From contig NZ_LGEA01000125.1 of assembly GCF_001280065.1 (NCBI RefSeq), positions 186,001-250,000 of the forward strand: 64,000 nt of DNA, given 5' to 3'. The notes under the pieces were generated by a model that saw only the letters and a program-made list of their open reading frames with translations, was not told the origin of the DNA and did no database searches. Of this stretch, positions 18,718 through 27,335 are shown in pieces (the stretch's first letter is position 1; the number at the start of each line of letters is the position of its first letter). This stretch comes from Streptomyces sp. NRRL B-1140 (GTDB taxonomy: Bacteria; Actinomycetota; Actinomycetes; Streptomycetales; Streptomycetaceae). The translations under genes were made by a program, and so were the position numbers.

Positions 18718-19491
18718 ATGGGACACCTGGACCACGCAGCCCTGGGGTGGCTGACCCCCGCACTGTCGTACGTGATGGCCTGCATAGGCGCCGCGCTCGG
18801 TCTGCGCTGCACAGTCCGCGCGCTCGCCACCACCGGGCGTTCGCGCCGCAACTGGCTCGTCACCGCCGCCTCGGCGATCGGCACCGGCATCTGGACCATG
18901 CACTTCGTGGCCATGCTCGGTTTCGGCGTCACGGGCACCGACATCCGCTACGACGTGCCGCTCACGCTGCTGAGCCTGCTCGTCGCCATGGTCGTCGTCT
19001 GCGCAGGCGTCTTCGCCGTCGGGTACGGCAAGGACCGTGGCCGCGCCCTGCTCCTCGGAGGGCTCACCACCGGCCTCGGCGTCGCGAGCATGCACTACCT
19101 GGGCATGGCGGCCGTCCGGCTGCACGGCGACGTGAGCTATGACCCGCTGCTCGTCGCGCTCTCCGTGCTGATCGCCGTCGTCGCCGCCACGGCGGCCCTG
19201 TGGGCGGCCCTCAACATCAAGTCGCCCGTGGCGGTCACCATCGCCTCCCTGATCATGGGCGCCGCCGTCAGCAGCATGCACTACACCGGGATGTTCGCGG
19301 TGGGCGTGCGCGTCACACCCTCCGGGGAGGCCCTGTCCGGGGCCTCGGCGATGCAGTTCATCTTCCCCCTCGCCGTCGGCCTCGGCTCCTACCTCTTCCT
19401 GACGTCGGCCTTCGTCGCGCTGTCGCCGACGGCGGGGGAGCGTGCCGCGTCCGCCTCGGCTCAGCGCCCGGTTCAGAGCACCGCCTCCTAG
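18718..19491 (+). CDS. MHYT-domain integral membrane sensor protein
   Basis: A 257-residue polytopic membrane protein made only of an MHYT domain, with about seven hydrophobic segments. The motif appears three times: WTMHFVAMLGF, SMHYLGMAAV and SMHYTGMFAV. The conserved Met, His and Tyr are proposed to bind copper and to sense a diatomic gas such as oxygen, CO or NO. In many bacteria MHYT is fused to GGDEF/EAL; here there is no output domain, and the tail after the last helix is only ~30 residues. The conservon starts 229 bp downstream on the same strand, but a functional link is only a guess. Confidence 0.88.
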   Translation: MGHLDHAALGWLTPALSYVMACIGAALGLRCTVRALATTGRSRRNWLVTAASAIGTGIWTMHFVAMLGFGVTGTDIRYDVPLTLLSLLVAMVVVCAGVFAVGYGKDRGRALLLGGLTTGLGVASMHYLGMAAVRLHGDVSYDPLLVALSVLIAVVAATAALWAALNIKSPVAVTIASLIMGAAVSSMHYTGMFAVGVRVTPSGEALSGASAMQFIFPLAVGLGSYLFLTSAFVALSPTAGERAASASAQRPVQSTAS

Positions 19492-19720
19492 CCACGAGGT
19501 GGTCCGGGGCCGCGGACCGTTGCCGGTGCCCGGCCCGGGACGCACCTCTCCGCGGACCGCCCGGCGGACGAGGAGGGACTGTCCCACGGCCCGGGTGGCG
19601 GATGCGCACACCCCGCACGGGCAGCCCCCTCGCCCCACCGGCCATGCGCTCCGAGCTTCGTCGCTGCCCCTGCCAGGACGCCGGCCCTCAGCCTCCGACC
19701 CACTCCCGAGCGAGGAGTCC

Positions 19721-22327
19721 ATGCGTACATCCCGTAGCACCCCCGCAGCCGGCGCCGAGGCGCCGTCCCCTCCCGCGCGCGGACGCCGCGCACACGCCGG
19801 ACCACCGGCGGACGAGGGCCCCGACACGCCGTCGGACGCCGCCCCGGACGAGGTGTCCGCGAACGGGGAGCGCTGGCACATACGGCCCCGCACCGTACGC
19901 GCCAAGATCGTCTGCCTGCTGATGGTGCCGGTCGTCTCCCTCCTGGCCCTGTGGGGATACGCCACCGTCACCACCGCTCAGGACGTCTCCCGGCTGCGTC
20001 AGGTACAGCGCGTGGACGCCACGGTCCGCGCCCCCGTGTCCGCCGCCGTCACGGCTCTCCAGGCCGAACGCGCCGCCGCCGTACGTCACGCCACCGACCC
20101 GTCCGCCGTCCGGACCGACGAACTGGACGAGCTCGCCCGGCGCACCGACCGGGCCGTCGCGAAACTCCGTCTCGGACAGGGCACCACCGTCGCCGACAGC
20201 GGGGAACTGCCCGCCAAAGTCGCCCAGCGGCTGAAGACGTTCGTCTCCGGTGCCGAGCAACTGCGGCCACTGCGCACCGCGGTACGGGACCGGCGCGCCG
20301 ACTGGGCGGAGACGTACGACCGCTACACCCGGACCATCTCGGCCGCATTCGGCGTCGAAGGCGCCCTGACCGGCATCGGGGACGCCGACCTCGGATCCGA
20401 CGCGCGCGTACTGCTCGAACTGGCCCGCGCGGGGGAGGCGTTGGCCCGGGAGGACGCGCTGCTGGCGAGCTCCCGCCTGGAGGGCACCCTGACGGGGGAG
20501 CGGCTGCGGCTCTTCACCGGCGCCGTCGACCTGCGTCGCACGCTCACCGAGTCGGCCGTCGCGGACCTGAGCGGCCTCGAACGCTCCGCGTGGGATGCCC
20601 TCGCCGACAGCAGCGCCTACGCCGGCCTGGGCGACACCGAGGACGCCGTCCTCACCCGCGGGCCGGGCGCGAGAGCCATCGACGCGGCACCCGAGAGCAG
20701 CTGGAACACGGCACACGCGCGCGTGCAGAGCGGCATGCGCACCATCGAGGACGACGCGGCGCGCGGGGTCGCCGAGCGGGCCGACCCGTTTACCCGGGGA
20801 CTGCTCACCCCGGCCGGCGCCGCCGTCCTGCTCGGCCTCGCCGCCGTCGCGGCCTCGCTCGTCATCTCCGTGCGCATCGGCCGCGGCCTCGTGGTGGAAC
20901 TGGAAGGCCTGCGCAACAGCGCCCTGGAGATCGCCCGGCGCAAACTGCCCGACGCCATGCGCAGGCTGCGCGCGGGCGAAGAGATCGACATCCGCGCCGA
21001 GGCACCGCAGGAGGCGCCCGCGGAGGACGAGACGGGGCAGGTGGCGGAAGCCCTCACCACCGTGCACCGCGCGGCGCTGCGGGCCGCCGTGGAACGCGCC
21101 GAACTGGCCAGCGGGATCTCCGGCGTCTTCGTCAACCTCGCCCGCCGCAGCCAGATCCTCGTCCACCGGCAGCTTGCCCTCCTGGACAGCATGGAACGCC
21201 GCTCCGACGACCCGAACGAGCTGAGCGACCTCTTCCGGCTCGACCACCTCACCACTCGCATGAGACGCCACGCGGAGAGCCTGATCATCCTCTCCGGGGC
21301 CGCCCCGGGCCGGGCCTGGCGCATGCCGGTCTCCCTGACGAACGTGGTCCGCGCCGCGGTCTCCGAAGTGGAGGACTACGCGCGCGTGGAGGTACGGCAA
21401 CTCCCCGAGGCGGCCGTGGCCGGCGCGGCCGTCGCCGACCTCACCCACCTGCTGGCCGAGCTCATCGAGAACGCCGCCCAGTTCTCCCCGCCCCACACGC
21501 GGGTGCGTGTCACCGGCGAACCCGTCGGCAACGGCTACGCCGTCGAGGTCGAGGACCGCGGCCTCGGCATGGGCAAGGAGAGCCTCACCGAAGCCAACCG
21601 CCGCATCGCCCAGTCCGAGGCACTCGATCTGTTCGACAGCGACCGGCTCGGCCTGTTCGTGGTCAGCCGGCTCGCCGCCCGGCACGACGTCAAGGTTCAC
21701 CTGAGGACCTCCCCGTACGGCGGCACCACCGCGGTCGTCCTGCTGCCCACCGCGCTCCTCCACACGGGCGGGGCACCACGCTCAACCGAAGCGGTGAACC
21801 CGGCGCGGCAGCCCGAGGAACGCGCCTACGCGCAGGTGCCCGACGACGCCCCGCTCCAGGACGCCGTCCCCGCCCAGAGCGACCGGCGCGCCCTCGTGGC
21901 CCCCGTGCCATCCGCCGCGGCGCCCGAGACCACGCCTCACGCGGCTCCCTCACGTCGCGCGCAGACCGCGCGCCACGGGGACACCTCAGGTCACGCGGAC
22001 GGACCGCGTCACCTCGAGACCCCGAGCCAGACCCCACCCTCAGGAGTCGCCACCTTGCGACTGCACCGCCCACCGCAGCCCGAAGACTCCGACGACCTCC
22101 CGCGCCGCGTCCGTCAGGCCAGCCTCGCTCCCCAACTGCGCGACAAACGCCCCGAACAGCCGCCCGTGCCCGCTCCACCGGACGACGAGCGAACGCCGGA
22201 ACGCGTACGCGACCGCATGGCCGCCTACCGCGACGGCTGGACGCGCGGCGGCGGCAGGCAACCCGGCCGCGGTTCCACACTCCGCCCCGCGACGGGCAGC
22301 GACAGCAGCGAAGGAGATCCCGCATGA
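19721..22327 (+). CDS. cvnA: Conservon sensor-like histidine kinase
   Basis: An 868-residue membrane kinase-like protein. An N-terminal cytoplasmic tail (1-60) leads to TM1 (~62-82). An extracellular nitrate/nitrite-sensing-type (NIT) helical domain spans ~85-355, TM2 ~365-388. The catalytic region has HxxxL-type helices around DLFRLDHLTTRMRRHAE and a GHKL ATPase with N box ELIENAAQFSPPHT, G1 VEDRGLGMGK and G2 GLFVVSRLAARHDV with SPYGGTTAVVLLP. The last ~170 residues are disordered and rich in Pro and Arg. No response regulator follows; in conservons the partners are CvnB-D. GAGGAG precedes the start. Its stop overlaps cvnB (ATGA). Confidence 0.93.
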   Translation: MRTSRSTPAAGAEAPSPPARGRRAHAGPPADEGPDTPSDAAPDEVSANGERWHIRPRTVRAKIVCLLMVPVVSLLALWGYATVTTAQDVSRLRQVQRVDATVRAPVSAAVTALQAERAAAVRHATDPSAVRTDELDELARRTDRAVAKLRLGQGTTVADSGELPAKVAQRLKTFVSGAEQLRPLRTAVRDRRADWAETYDRYTRTISAAFGVEGALTGIGDADLGSDARVLLELARAGEALAREDALLASSRLEGTLTGERLRLFTGAVDLRRTLTESAVADLSGLERSAWDALADSSAYAGLGDTEDAVLTRGPGARAIDAAPESSWNTAHARVQSGMRTIEDDAARGVAERADPFTRGLLTPAGAAVLLGLAAVAASLVISVRIGRGLVVELEGLRNSALEIARRKLPDAMRRLRAGEEIDIRAEAPQEAPAEDETGQVAEALTTVHRAALRAAVERAELASGISGVFVNLARRSQILVHRQLALLDSMERRSDDPNELSDLFRLDHLTTRMRRHAESLIILSGAAPGRAWRMPVSLTNVVRAAVSEVEDYARVEVRQLPEAAVAGAAVADLTHLLAELIENAAQFSPPHTRVRVTGEPVGNGYAVEVEDRGLGMGKESLTEANRRIAQSEALDLFDSDRLGLFVVSRLAARHDVKVHLRTSPYGGTTAVVLLPTALLHTGGAPRSTEAVNPARQPEERAYAQVPDDAPLQDAVPAQSDRRALVAPVPSAAAPETTPHAAPSRRAQTARHGDTSGHADGPRHLETPSQTPPSGVATLRLHRPPQPEDSDDLPRRVRQASLAPQLRDKRPEQPPVPAPPDDERTPERVRDRMAAYRDGWTRGGGRQPGRGSTLRPATGSDSSEGDPA

Positions 22328-22761
22328 TCCAGGACCCGAGCACACAGTCCGCCCGGCGATCCGGCGAACTCGACTGGCTGCTGGACGATCTGGTGCTCCG
22401 CGTGAGCGACATCCGGCACGCCGTGGTGCTGTCCAACGACGGCCTCGCCGTGGGTGCCTCGTCCGGCCTGCGCCGCGAGGACGCCGAGCACCTCGCCGCG
22501 GTCGCCTCGGGTTTCCACAGCCTCGCCAAGGGCGCGGGACGGCACTTCGGCGCCGGCGGAGTCCGCCAGACCATGGTGGAGATGGACGAGGGCTTCCTGT
22601 TCGTGGCCGCCGCGGGCGACGGCTCCTGCCTCGCCCTCCTCACCGCCGTCACCGCCGACATCGGCCTTGTGGCCTACGAGATGGCCCGCCTGGTCAAACG
22701 CGTCGGCGAGCACCTCGGCACGGCGCCCCGCACGGCCGCGCGGCCACCCGCCGCCGGATGA
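22324..22761 (+). CDS. cvnB: Conservon roadblock/LC7 protein
   Basis: A 145-residue protein of the roadblock/LC7 (dynein light chain-like) fold, the second component of conservon G-protein systems, proposed to regulate the small GTPase or bridge it to the membrane kinase. Recognisable text: LDWLLDDLVLRVSDIRHAVV, LRREDAEHLAAVASGF and HFGAGGVRQTMVEM. ATG overlaps the cvnA stop by 4 bp. A close paralogue lies alone at 24477-24890. Confidence 0.93.
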   Translation: MIQDPSTQSARRSGELDWLLDDLVLRVSDIRHAVVLSNDGLAVGASSGLRREDAEHLAAVASGFHSLAKGAGRHFGAGGVRQTMVEMDEGFLFVAAAGDGSCLALLTAVTADIGLVAYEMARLVKRVGEHLGTAPRTAARPPAAG

Positions 22762-22777
22762 ACCGGGAGAACGGTCC

Positions 22778-23194
22778 GTGCAGATGACCGAGGACATGAC
22801 GGGCACCCCTCGCGAGCAGGGCAGCCACTGGTACGACAACGAGGCCGGCCCGCTCGTTCGCCCCTACGCCATGACGGGCGGGCGCACCCGGCCCGGCCCC
22901 ACCGGCGTACGGTTCGACCTGATCGCCCTGGTCACGCTGGACCCGGGGGCACCCGGACTGCAGGACGCCCCGCTCGGCCCGGAACACCGCAACCTCATCG
23001 ACCTGTGCCGCCCGGAGACCCAGTCGGTCGCCGAACTCGCCGCAGGTGCGGATCTGCCCGTCGGCGTGGTCAGGGTCCTCCTCGGCGACCTCCTCGAACT
23101 CGGCTGCGTCACCGTCAGCCGTCCCGTTCCACCGGCGCAGCTGCCCGACGAACGCATCCTGCGCGAGGTGATCGAGGGGCTGAGAGCGCTGTAG
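22778..23194 (+). CDS. cvnC: Conservon DUF742 protein
   Basis: A 138-residue DUF742 protein, the third conservon component. Visible marks are the N-terminal GPLVRPYAMTGGRTRP motif and a C-terminal winged-helix-like segment (SVAELAAGADLPVGVVRVLL, then GDLLELGCVTV). It probably binds the other Cvn proteins. The GTG at 22778 was chosen for the spacing from CGGGAGA; the ATG two codons later is the alternative. It lies 16 bp after cvnB. After it comes a 122-bp gap with a 17-bp tandem repeat before cvnD. Confidence 0.9.
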   Translation: MQMTEDMTGTPREQGSHWYDNEAGPLVRPYAMTGGRTRPGPTGVRFDLIALVTLDPGAPGLQDAPLGPEHRNLIDLCRPETQSVAELAAGADLPVGVVRVLLGDLLELGCVTVSRPVPPAQLPDERILREVIEGLRAL

Positions 23195-23220
23195 CCCCGC
23201 AGACCGGCGGAAAACCTGAA

Positions 23221-23304
23221 CACCCGCCCACTCACGACACCCGCCCACTCACGACACCCGCCCACTCACGACACCCACGCACTCACGACACCCGGCACTC
23301 CTGA
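23221..23304 (+). repeat. 17-bp tandem repeat, about five copies, inside the conservon
   Basis: The unit CACCCGCCCACTCACGA occurs three times exactly (23221-23237, 23238-23254, 23255-23271), a fourth time with two changes (23272-23288) and a shorter fifth time (23289-23304). It fills most of the cvnC-cvnD gap and ends 13 bp before the cvnD start. Confidence 0.95.
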
Positions 23305-23316
23305 GAGAAGTGATCA

Positions 23317-23922
23317 ATGGTCTCCGAGCACTCCGACGCCCCGGACGGCGAGACCGCCGCGCTGGCGCTCAAGATTCTGGTCGCCGGCGGTTTCGGCGTG
23401 GGCAAGACCACCCTGGTGGGCGCCGTCAGCGAGATCCGGCCGCTGCGCACGGAGGAACTCCTCAGCGAAGCCGGACAGTCGGTGGACGACACGGACGGCG
23501 TGGACCACAAGACCACCACGACCGTCGCCATGGACTTCGGACGCATCACCATCCGGTCCGGCCTCTCCCTGTACCTGTTCGGCACGCCGGGGCAGGACCG
23601 CTTCTGGTTCCTGTGGGACGAGTTGTCGCAGGGGGCGCTCGGTGCGGTGGTCCTCGCGGACACCCGCCGTCTGGAGGACTGCTTCCCAGCGGTCGACTAC
23701 TTCGAGCACCGGCGCATCCCGTTCGTCGTGGCCGTCAACTGCTTCGCGGGCGCCCGGCGGCACGGCGCCCCGGACGTCTCGCGCGCACTCGACCTCGACA
23801 GGGGCACGCCCGTGGTGCTGTGCGACGCCCGTGACCGCGACTCGGGAAAGGAGGTGCTGATCCGGCTCGTCGAGTACGCCGGGCGGATGCACACCGCCCG
23901 GCTGCTCGACTCGGTCGGCTGA
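23317..23922 (+). CDS. cvnD: Conservon small GTPase
   Basis: A 201-residue Ras-like GTP-binding protein, the output component of the conservon. The P-loop is GGFGVGKTTL (residues ~24-33). The switch II/G3 region reads FGTPGQDRFWFLWDE, and VVAVNCFAG carries the G4 position. Family knowledge: in S. coelicolor conservons the GTPase binds CvnA-C in a nucleotide-dependent way and influences development and antibiotic production. The ATG at 23317 has GAGAGAAG upstream, directly after the tandem repeat. No P450 (cvnE) follows; the next gene is on the other strand. Confidence 0.93.
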   Translation: MVSEHSDAPDGETAALALKILVAGGFGVGKTTLVGAVSEIRPLRTEELLSEAGQSVDDTDGVDHKTTTTVAMDFGRITIRSGLSLYLFGTPGQDRFWFLWDELSQGALGAVVLADTRRLEDCFPAVDYFEHRRIPFVVAVNCFAGARRHGAPDVSRALDLDRGTPVVLCDARDRDSGKEVLIRLVEYAGRMHTARLLDSVG

Positions 23923-23943
23923 GCAAGCCGCAGGCCCGGGGCG

Positions 23944-24372
23944 TCAGTCCGCGACGTCCCGCTCGGCCAGGACCCTGTCGACGGTGACACGGACGAGGAG
24001 TTCGCCGGGGACGCCGTTGCGCGCGCCGAACTCCTCGGCGCGCTCCTCACCCATGTACCGGGCGCCGATCCGGGTCGCCCAGTGCCGTATCTCGTCGAGG
24101 TCCTCCGAGACGCGGGCCCGGCCTCGCAGCACCACGAAGGAGTACGGCGGCCGGTCGTCGTCCACACACAGGGCGACCCGGCCGTCCCGGACGATGTTGC
24201 GCCCCTTCACGCTGTCCTTGCCGGTGTTGAACACCAACTCGTCGCCGTCCAGAAGGAACCAGACCGGAACCACGTGCGGGCTGCCGTCGGCCCGGACCGT
24301 GGAGAGCTTTGCGGTGCGGGTTCCGTGGGAGACGAACTCCCGCCAATGCGCGTCGGTCATCTTCTCTGCCAT
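23944..24372 (-). CDS. PPOX-class F420-dependent oxidoreductase-like protein
   Basis: A 142-residue split-barrel flavin/F420-binding protein of the pyridoxamine 5'-phosphate oxidase-like family. The pattern TAKLSTVRADGSPHVVPVWF followed by LVFNTGKDSVKGRNIVRDGR and VALCVDDDRPPYSFVVLRGR is typical of the small F420-dependent members. The substrate is unknown. Start at 24372 is preceded by AAGGAGG ~10 bases upstream; an ATG three codons earlier touches that site and is less likely. It is convergent with cvnD and divergent from the orphan roadblock gene. Confidence 0.85.
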   Translation of the reverse strand: MAEKMTDAHWREFVSHGTRTAKLSTVRADGSPHVVPVWFLLDGDELVFNTGKDSVKGRNIVRDGRVALCVDDDRPPYSFVVLRGRARVSEDLDEIRHWATRIGARYMGEERAEEFGARNGVPGELLVRVTVDRVLAERDVAD

Positions 24373-24476
24373 GGCTCCCATCCTCCTTGCCCCGACCGCG
24401 GTCGTGGGGAAGGCTGACAAGGAAATCCTCCGGCCAGGAGGGAATTCGCACGGGGAGAAAACGGGGAGACCGGAAG

Positions 24477-24890
24477 ATGACGCAGAACCAGGGACTCGAC
24501 TGGCTGCTGGACGACCTGACCGAGCGCGTCCACGAGGTGCGGCACGCACTCGTCCTGTCCAACGACGGCCTGGTGACCGGCGCGAGCACCGGACTGCGCC
24601 GCGAGGACGCCGAGCACCTCGCGGCCGTGTCGTCCGGGCTGCACAGCCTGGCCAAGGGCTCCGGACGGCACTTCGGCGCGGGCAGCGTGCGCCAGACGAT
24701 GATCGAGTTCGACGACGCGGTGCTGTTCGTCACCGCGGCCGGCACGGGCAGCTGTCTGTGCGTCCTCAGCGGCGCGGAGGCCGACATCGGCCAGATCGCC
24801 TACGAGATGACACTGCTGGTCAACCGGGTCGGCGAGCGTCTCGACGTCGATGCGCGCCAGCCCGAACCGAAACCGATCACAGACCTCTGA
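24477..24890 (+). CDS. Orphan roadblock/LC7 protein, CvnB paralogue
   Basis: A 137-residue roadblock/LC7 protein strongly similar to the conservon CvnB at 22324 over its whole length: both share LDWLLDDL, VLSNDGL, LRREDAEHLAAV, GRHFGAG and VRQTM. It has no cvnA, cvnC or cvnD of its own nearby. It could compete with or replace CvnB in the adjacent conservon, or serve another GTPase. GGGGAGAC precedes the ATG at ~8 bases. The simplest origin is duplication of cvnB, but that is inference. Confidence 0.88.
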   Translation: MTQNQGLDWLLDDLTERVHEVRHALVLSNDGLVTGASTGLRREDAEHLAAVSSGLHSLAKGSGRHFGAGSVRQTMIEFDDAVLFVTAAGTGSCLCVLSGAEADIGQIAYEMTLLVNRVGERLDVDARQPEPKPITDL

Positions 24891-24916
24891 CCTGCCCGTT
24901 CGTCATCCCCGTGGAG

Positions 24917-24925
24917 TTATCCACA
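24917..24925 (+). other. Isolated DnaA-box-like sequence
   Basis: TTATCCACA occurs in the gap before the DUF6397 gene. A single copy; it may be chance or a DnaA-titrating or regulatory site. A related TTGTGGACAA lies near 5797. Confidence 0.25.
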
Positions 24926-25041
24926 GGCTCGCCACGAGATCCGCCGAAGCGGCTACGGTTTTTGCACGGCCGACGCATACGGCCGCCGCACACGGCCATC
25001 GCACACGGCGTGAGCCGCTGACTCCACGGGGGAGACCGACC

Positions 25042-26046
25042 ATGGCACGCATCAGCACGGCATCCGACCGCACCACCTGCGCCCCGAGCCGGGCCGCCCG
25101 TGAACTGGAGCTCAAACGACGGGAGTTCGACCTCGCGGTGAACCTGGGGCTCATCCGGACCGTTCCCGACGAGGGAGGCGGAGGCAGGCAGGTGGCCCGG
25201 GCCGAGATCGACCGATGGCGCTCCGCGGACGGTTTCCCGGGCACCCTGCGCGAACGCGTCGCGACCGTGGGCACCACGCAGGGCGCCGAGCTCATGGGGG
25301 TGGCGCCCAGCCGGTTCACGAGCCTCGCGCGCTACGGCCTGCTGGTTCCGGTGACGTTCTACCTGAACCGCTACCGGACCGTCGTCTGGCTGTATCTGGC
25401 CGAAGAACTGAGGCAGTTCGCCGCCGAGCGGAGCAACGCCCGGTTGCTGGCCGCCCGCCGCACACCCATGGAGATCCGGGAAGGGCTGAAGACCGGAATG
25501 GACCGGCGGCCTCGCAACTGGCGGGGGCGTCACGTCGGGTTCCTGACGCGGCAGGCCGGCGACGACCCGTGGGCGCATGCGGCGGCGGTCGCCTCCCTCC
25601 TCGATCCGGCCGACGTGACGGACGTCGTCCCGGCTCCCGACGAGCGAGCCCGCCTGGACCGCTGCCGTCCTCGGCTCCCGGAGCACGGCACGCCCGGTTC
25701 ACCCACCGCCGAGCTGGCCGGGACGCTGATGACGGCGAGCGAGCCCGACGAGGTGGCCTGGTTCCGCGCGGACCTGGCCCACACGATGGAGACGGCCCGC
25801 CGGCACGCCCCCGAAACCGAGGCACCTGCCCCGACGCCGCCCTCAGCCGCGGAACCCCCAGCGCCGGCCCGGGGACCGCGACCACGGTCGCGGCCGCTCG
25901 TCTCACCCCGGATCCGGCCCCCGGCGTCGGAGTCGCCCGCCTCGCCTCCCGCCCCACCGTCCAAGCGGCCCACGCCCTCGGACCCTCTTGCCCCCCGCGG
26001 CCCGCTGGGCTGGTTCCGCCGCAGAGGCCGGCGCCAGGCCGAGTGA
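25042..26046 (+). CDS. DUF6397-family protein
   Basis: A 334-residue protein of the streptomycete DUF6397 family. The N-terminal ~230 residues are folded and begin with a helix-turn-helix-like segment (RREFDLAVNLGLIRTV, then ARAEIDRWR and GAELMGVAPSRFTSLARYGL), which suggests a DNA-binding regulator related to MerR/excisionase-type winged helices; that role is inferred. The C-terminal ~90 residues are a Pro/Ala/Ser-rich basic tail ending GWFRRRGRRQAE. GGGGGA lies upstream of the ATG. Single-gene unit. Confidence 0.75.
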   Translation: MARISTASDRTTCAPSRAARELELKRREFDLAVNLGLIRTVPDEGGGGRQVARAEIDRWRSADGFPGTLRERVATVGTTQGAELMGVAPSRFTSLARYGLLVPVTFYLNRYRTVVWLYLAEELRQFAAERSNARLLAARRTPMEIREGLKTGMDRRPRNWRGRHVGFLTRQAGDDPWAHAAAVASLLDPADVTDVVPAPDERARLDRCRPRLPEHGTPGSPTAELAGTLMTASEPDEVAWFRADLAHTMETARRHAPETEAPAPTPPSAAEPPAPARGPRPRSRPLVSPRIRPPASESPASPPAPPSKRPTPSDPLAPRGPLGWFRRRGRRQAE

Positions 26047-26167
26047 CCCGGCGATGCCCATGAGGCGGTCACGGCCGAGGCAACGCGCCACCGCCTGGCC
26101 CGTCGACCGATGACTTTCCGGATGCGCCGGGGTCAGACCCTCAGGAGACTGTGACCGGGAGGCGACC

Positions 26168-26539
26168 ATGTTCGGTACGACGAAAGCGTTCAGCGGGTTC
26201 TCGGTGGACGACATCGACGCGGCCAAGGCGTTCTACGCCGACACACTCGGGCTCCGGGTGTCGGAACAGAACGGGCTGCTGATCCTGCACATCGCGGGTG
26301 ACCGGGACACCGTGGTCTACCCCAAGCCGGACCACACGCCGGCGACGTTCACCATCCTCAACTTCCCGGTCGACGACATCGAGGCCGCGGTCGACGAGCT
26401 GGGCGGGAAAGGCGTGCGTTTCGAGCGCTACGACCACCTCAAGACGGACGACAAGGGCATCTTCCGCGGCGGCGGCCCGCTGATCGCCTGGTTCACCGAC
26501 CCGGCGGGGAACGTGCTCTCCGTCCTGCAGGAAACCTGA
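26168..26539 (+). CDS. VOC-family (glyoxalase-like) protein
   Basis: A 123-residue vicinal-oxygen-chelate protein with two beta-alpha-beta-beta-beta modules: [20 protein letters not shown] and [19 protein letters not shown] start each half, and the end [11 protein letters not shown] is characteristic. Members are dioxygenases, glyoxalases or resistance proteins; which applies here is not clear. The start has GGGAGG upstream. The Fpg/Nei gene follows after 10 bp, so the two are probably co-transcribed. Confidence 0.85.
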   Translation: MFGTTKAFSGFSVDDIDAAKAFYADTLGLRVSEQNGLLILHIAGDRDTVVYPKPDHTPATFTILNFPVDDIEAAVDELGGKGVRFERYDHLKTDDKGIFRGGGPLIAWFTDPAGNVLSVLQET

Positions 26540-26549
26540 CGCGCCGGTC

Positions 26550-27335
26550 GTGCCCGAGCTTCCCGACGTCGAAGGCTTCCGGCAGGTGCTCGAGTCCTGC
26601 GCGAGGGGACGCGTCATCCGCCGGGTCGACGTGCGAGACCCGGGTGTCCTGCACGGCGTCGGCACGAGGCGGCTGCGGGACGCGCTCGAGGGGCGGCGGT
26701 TCGGCACGCCGGATCGGCACGGCAAGTGGCTGCTCGCCCGTACCGGCGGCCCCACCCTCGTCCTGCACTTCGGCATGACCGGACGGCTGGTCTGCGGGCA
26801 CGCCGACGATCCCGTCGAAACGCATGACCGCGTCCTGTTCACCCTGGGCGGCGGCCGCCAGCTGCGCTTCCGTGACCAGCGCAAACTGCAGGGGCTGTGG
26901 CTGGCCCACGACGAGTCCGACATCGACCGGCTGCTGCGGAGGCAGGGGCCCGACGCGCTGACGGTGGGCCGTCCGGACTTCGAGGAGGTGCTCACGTCGC
27001 GCCGGGGGCATCTCAAGACGGCCCTCACCGACCAGTCCGTGCTCGCCGGGCTCGGCAATCTGCTCGCCGACGAGATCCTGTGGCGGGCCCGACTGCGTCC
27101 TGACCAGGGGGCGCGTGATCTCACCCCGGAGGACCGCCGTCGGCTGTACGGCGAGATGCGCCGCACCCTGCGCTCGTCGGTCACCGCCGGCTGCGTACCG
27201 CCGCGTGACTCCTGGCTTACCGGCCACCGGGACGACCGTGACCCGAGGTGCCCGCGGTGCGGCGCCGGGCTGCGCCGGACCCGTATGGCGGGCCGGGGCA
27301 CGGTGTGGTGCCCGCGGTGCCAGCCGGACCGGTGA
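26550..27335 (+). CDS. Fpg/Nei-family DNA glycosylase/AP lyase
   Basis: A 261-residue base-excision repair enzyme. The GTG start exposes the catalytic N-terminus P-E-L-P-D-V-E after Met removal. K59 in RHGKWLL is the conserved lysine. The helix-two-turn-helix LAGLGNLLADEILWRARL and a C-terminal four-cysteine zinc finger (CPRC, 16 residues, CPRC) with the arginine of AGRGTVW are present. It removes oxidised bases and nicks the abasic site. Which lesion it prefers (Fpg versus Nei) cannot be decided here. No clear ribosome-binding site precedes it; coupling to the VOC gene 10 bp upstream is likely. Confidence 0.93.
   Translation: MPELPDVEGFRQVLESCARGRVIRRVDVRDPGVLHGVGTRRLRDALEGRRFGTPDRHGKWLLARTGGPTLVLHFGMTGRLVCGHADDPVETHDRVLFTLGGGRQLRFRDQRKLQGLWLAHDESDIDRLLRRQGPDALTVGRPDFEEVLTSRRGHLKTALTDQSVLAGLGNLLADEILWRARLRPDQGARDLTPEDRRRLYGEMRRTLRSSVTAGCVPPRDSWLTGHRDDRDPRCPRCGAGLRRTRMAGRGTVWCPRCQPDR

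Noticed and set aside
23221..23304. 17-bp repeats as a CRISPR array
   Set aside because: Units are contiguous with no spacers, and no cas gene is present.
24917..24925. TTATCCACA as part of a replication origin
   Set aside because: Only single DnaA-like boxes (here and near 5797); no cluster, no dnaA or dnaN genes nearby.
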